DNA of 64,000 nt. Origin: Streptomyces coeruleorubidus (GTDB lineage: Bacteria; Actinomycetota; Actinomycetes; Streptomycetales; Streptomycetaceae). Below, piece after piece: positions 59,722 to 64,000 of this stretch. The translations under genes and the position numbers were made by a program. The stretch lies in NCBI RefSeq assembly GCF_028885415.1, contig NZ_CP118527.1:7006001-7070000 (forward strand), given 5' to 3'. Below the pieces are notes generated by a model. That model saw only the letters and a list, made by a program, of their open reading frames with translations, was not told the origin of the DNA and made no database searches. Each line of letters begins with the position of its first letter. Within the stretch, counting starts at the first letter, position 1.

Positions 59722-61221
59722 GTGAGCGGCAACGGCGGAAGCGGGACGAACGCTGCAAACGCGACGCACGCTGACAAGCGCCCGAACGAGCTGCTCACCT
59801 CCTGGTTCGTGCGCAGCGGCTGGTCCAAGGGCGAGCTCGCCCGCCAGGTCAACCGCCGGGCGCGCCAGCTGGGCGCCAACCACATCTCCACGGACACCTC
59901 ACGCGTGCGCCGCTGGCTCGACGGCGAGAACCCCCGCGAGCCGATCCCCAAGATCCTGTCCGAGCTGTTCTCGGAGCGCTTCGGCGTCGTCGTCTCCGTC
60001 GAGGACCTGGGGCTGCGCACCGCGCGCCAGTCCCCCTCCGCGACCGGCGTCGACCTGCCCTGGACGGGTCCGCAGACCGTGGCCCTGCTCAGCGAGTTCT
60101 CGCGCAGCGACCTGATGCTGGCGCGGCGCGGCTTCCTCGGGAGCTCGCTGGTCCTGTCTGCGGGCCCGGCCCTCATCGAGCCCATGCAGCGCTGGCTCGT
60201 GCCCCCGCCCCCGGCCCCGCGGTCGGAGCCCGAGCCCGCGGCCGGCCCCTCCGGGCGGGCCCGCGGCCGGCTCTCCAAGCCGGAGCTGGACCTGCTGGAG
60301 TCCACGACCGTGATGTTCCGGCAGTGGGACGCCCAGTGCGGCGGCGGCCTGCGCCGCAAGGCGGTCGTCGGACAGCTGCACGAGGTGACGGACCTGCTCC
60401 AGGAGCCTCAGCCCGAGGCCACCACCCGGCGCCTGTTCAAGGTCGCCGCCGAGCTCGCTCAGCTGGCCGGCTGGATGTCGTACGACATCGGGCTCCAGCC
60501 GACCGCCCAGAAGTACTTCGTCCTCGCGCTGCACGCCGCGAAGGAGGCCGGTGACCGGCCCCTCGGTTCGTACGTGCTGTCCAGTATGAGCCGGCAGATG
60601 ATCCACCTGGGCCGGCCCGACGACGCGCTGGAACTGATCCACCTCGCGCAGTACGGCAGCCGGGACTGCGCGAGCCCGCGGACCCAGTCGATGCTGTATG
60701 CGATGGAGGCCCGCGCCTACGCCAACATGGGCCAGCCCGGCAAGTGCAAGCGGGCGGTCCGGATGGCCGAGGACACCTTCGCCGAGGCCGACGAGTGGGA
60801 CGAGCCCGACCCCGACTGGATCCGCTTCTTCTCCGAGGCCGAGCTGTACGGCGAGAACTCCCACTCGTACCGCGACCTGGCCTATGTCGCCGGCCGCAGC
60901 CCGACGTACGCCTCGTTGGCCGAGCCCCTGATGAAGCGGGCCGTGGAGCTCTTCGCCGAGGACGGCGAGCACCAGCGGTCCTACGCGCTGAACCTGATCG
61001 GGATGGCCACGGTGAACCTCCTCCAGCGCGAGCCCGAGCAGTGCACGGTCTTCGCCTCCCAGGCCATGCAGGTCGCCAAGAAGGTCCGCTCCGAGCGGGT
61101 CAACACTCGTATCCGAAAGACGGTCGACACGGCCGCGCGCGACTTCGGTGACCTCGGCGAGGTCGTCGACCTCACCGAACGGCTGGCCGCCGAGCTGCCC
61201 GAGACGGCCGAGGCGGTCTGA
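59722..61221 (+). CDS. nsdA: NsdA, negative regulator of differentiation and antibiotic production
   Basis: A 499-residue regulator with an N-terminal helix-turn-helix-like region (ELLTSWFVRSGWSKGELARQVN ... RVRRWLDGENPREP) followed by a long helical TPR-like array (TAQKYFVLALHAAKEAGD, YAMEARAYANMGQPGKCKRAVRM). In S. coelicolor deletion of nsdA (SCO5582) increases sporulation and actinorhodin. The position directly before amtB and after ftsY matches. The GTG at 59722 follows GGGATGGGGG. A short Pro/Ser-rich linker (about 173-200) separates the two parts. Confidence 0.92.
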   Translation: MSGNGGSGTNAANATHADKRPNELLTSWFVRSGWSKGELARQVNRRARQLGANHISTDTSRVRRWLDGENPREPIPKILSELFSERFGVVVSVEDLGLRTARQSPSATGVDLPWTGPQTVALLSEFSRSDLMLARRGFLGSSLVLSAGPALIEPMQRWLVPPPPAPRSEPEPAAGPSGRARGRLSKPELDLLESTTVMFRQWDAQCGGGLRRKAVVGQLHEVTDLLQEPQPEATTRRLFKVAAELAQLAGWMSYDIGLQPTAQKYFVLALHAAKEAGDRPLGSYVLSSMSRQMIHLGRPDDALELIHLAQYGSRDCASPRTQSMLYAMEARAYANMGQPGKCKRAVRMAEDTFAEADEWDEPDPDWIRFFSEAELYGENSHSYRDLAYVAGRSPTYASLAEPLMKRAVELFAEDGEHQRSYALNLIGMATVNLLQREPEQCTVFASQAMQVAKKVRSERVNTRIRKTVDTAARDFGDLGEVVDLTERLAAELPETAEAV

Positions 61222-61427
61222 GCCACCACCCGCTGAGACCTGCCCGCACCCCCTGAACCCCGGCCGCGGCCGGCCCTCCCGAACTGCCCGACTCGGCTCC
61301 CCCATGCCAGGTCATCGGAAGGCCGACCGCGGCCGGACCCACTTCCGCGCGGAAGATTGCGTCACGATAACGATCGACGCGCCCACAATCCGGCAGTTCA
61401 TCGAGGCGTAACACACAGAGCGCCTTC

Positions 61428-61465
61428 GTCACGGCGGCGAAACAACGAGGGGCTTCCACCGAAAC
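61428..61465 (+). promoter_or_regulatory. GlnR box upstream of amtB
   Basis: GTCAC-N6-GAAAC-N6-GGGCT-N6-GAAAC, the exact four-element 22-bp-period layout of the actinobacterial GlnR consensus (gTnAC-n6-GaAAc repeated); only the third element is weak. It lies ~98 bp before the amtB start. Confidence 0.92.
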
Positions 61466-61549
61466 CGCGCTGCGCCAATCTCGTGGCGCATAACCGGCCC
61501 ACCCCTCATTCCGCTCAAGGCTTCCGCCCGCACGGGGCCGTACCAATGA

Positions 61550-63244
<1,695 letters not shown>

Positions 63245-63272
63245 GGCAGGCAAACAGAACAGGAGTCGCTGG

Positions 63273-64000
63273 GTGACGGGTGTGGACGTGCAGAAAGAAG
63301 CAGAGGACTCGGGACCCAGCGGCTATGCGGCGGCCCGGCTGCGTCTCCTCACCGAGGAGGCGCGGTCCGGGCCGCCGCGCCGTGCGGCCCTGGCCGAACT
63401 GACGGACGACTGGCTGACCGGCCTGTTCGCCGCGGGCGCGGAAGGGCTGCGCGGGGCCTCCCTGGTCGCCGTCGGCGGCTACGGACGCGGCGAACTCTCC
63501 CCGCGCAGCGACCTCGACCTGCTCCTGCTGCACGACGGCAGCGACCCCAAGGCGGTCGCCGCCCTCGCCGACCGGCTCTGGTACCCGGTGTGGGACCTGG
63601 GCCTGGCCCTCGACCACTCCGTCCGGACGCCCGCCGAGGCCCGCAAGACGGCCGGCGAGGACCTCAAGGTGCAGCTCGGCCTGCTGGACGCCCGGCACAT
63701 CGCCGGTGACCTCGGCCTCACCGCGGGACTGCGCACGGCCGTGCTGGCCGACTGGCGCAACCAGGCGCCCAAACGCCTCCCCGAACTACAGGAACTGTGC
63801 GCCGAACGCGCCGAGCGCCAGGGCGAGTTGCAGTACCTCCTGGAACCCGACCTGAAGGAGGCCCGCGGCGGGCTGCGCGACGCCACCGCCCTGCGCGCCG
63901 TCGCCGCCTCCTGGCTCGCCGACGCCCCGCGCGAGGGCCTCGCCGACGCCCGGCGCCGGCTCCTCGACGTACGCGACGCACTGCACCTGACCACCGGGCG
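63273..64000 (+). CDS. glnD: GlnD PII-modifying nucleotidyltransferase (5' part)
   Basis: The first 242 codons lie in the window; the reading frame is open at the right edge. The nucleotidyltransferase motif is GGYGRGELSPRSDLDLLLLHDG (residues 68-89), with the metal-binding Asp80 and Asp82. The following region (RLWYPVWDLGLALDHSVRT) is typical of the GlnD family. In Streptomyces GlnD adenylylates GlnK instead of uridylylating it. The HD and ACT domains lie beyond the window. The GTG at 63273 is 28 bp after the glnK stop. Confidence 0.93.
   Translation, partial: MTGVDVQKEAEDSGPSGYAAARLRLLTEEARSGPPRRAALAELTDDWLTGLFAAGAEGLRGASLVAVGGYGRGELSPRSDLDLLLLHDGSDPKAVAALADRLWYPVWDLGLALDHSVRTPAEARKTAGEDLKVQLGLLDARHIAGDLGLTAGLRTAVLADWRNQAPKRLPELQELCAERAERQGELQYLLEPDLKEARGGLRDATALRAVAASWLADAPREGLADARRRLLDVRDALHLTTG

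Overview
The window is high-GC actinobacterial DNA that almost certainly comes from a Streptomyces chromosome. The evidence is G/C-ending codons throughout, many GTG starts, two complete 'conservon' operons, accB-accE, ndgR-leuCD, hupS, nsdA, glcP and amtB-glnK-glnD, in an order that matches my memory of S. coelicolor SCO5535-SCO5585. I cannot name the species. It looks like core chromosome with a few strain-specific additions, not a mobile island.

Layout. 1-4.7 kb: the tail of a short-chain dehydrogenase, a secreted family-8 polysaccharide lyase, and the acyl-CoA carboxylase beta (accB) and epsilon (accE) subunits. 4.8-15.5 kb, minus strand: two tandem conservons, each ordered cvnA-cvnB-cvnC-cvnD (sensor ATPase, roadblock protein, DUF742 protein, Ras-like GTPase). 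16-20 kb: a small conserved-looking protein, an FAH-family hydrolase overlapping gltX, a decayed pseudogene and a HAD hydrolase. 20.2-20.8 kb: a tRNA operon Gln-Glu-Glu-Gln-Glu with its own promoter and a UUCG-capped terminator. 20.9-25.1 kb: the regulator ndgR with a near-perfect operator, leuC-leuD and hupS. 25-32 kb: cofC, an acyltransferase overlapping gpsA, ddl, a DUF3515 lipoprotein, a stand-alone Lrp ligand-binding domain, thiL-thiD and rpmB.

32-43 kb: a DAK2/FakA-like protein, then a minus-strand two-gene operon coding for an HSP90-family ATPase and a 1011-residue TPR protein, then recG. The recG gene carries an in-frame 338-residue intein, placed inside the Walker A motif. The intein has no N-terminal nucleophile, but has the Trp/Cys/Thr triad of class 3 inteins and a LAGLIDADG-type homing endonuclease. 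It and the HSP90-TPR pair are the most unusual objects in the window. 43-47.9 kb: rsmD, coaD, a DivIVA-like coiled-coil protein, DUF177-rpmF-rnc and fpg. 47.9-50.6 kb: a HxlR regulator with a three-half-site operator, a CAP-domain surface protein behind a strong palindrome, acylphosphatase and a small coiled-coil protein. 50.7-59.3 kb: smc (with a dispersed repeat inserted in its hinge-coding region), glcP, a luciferase-like oxidoreductase, ftsY and a primase/polymerase-domain protein. 59.7-64 kb: nsdA, then the GlnR-regulated nitrogen operon amtB-glnK-glnD, the last cut by the window end.

Functional threads. gltX lies near tRNA genes for both Glu and Gln; in Streptomyces GluRS charges both kinds of tRNA. 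amtB-glnK-glnD form one nitrogen-sensing operon behind a textbook GlnR box. ndgR and leuCD share an intergenic operator. smc and ftsY, and DUF177-rpmF-rnc, keep their usual actinobacterial neighbourhoods.
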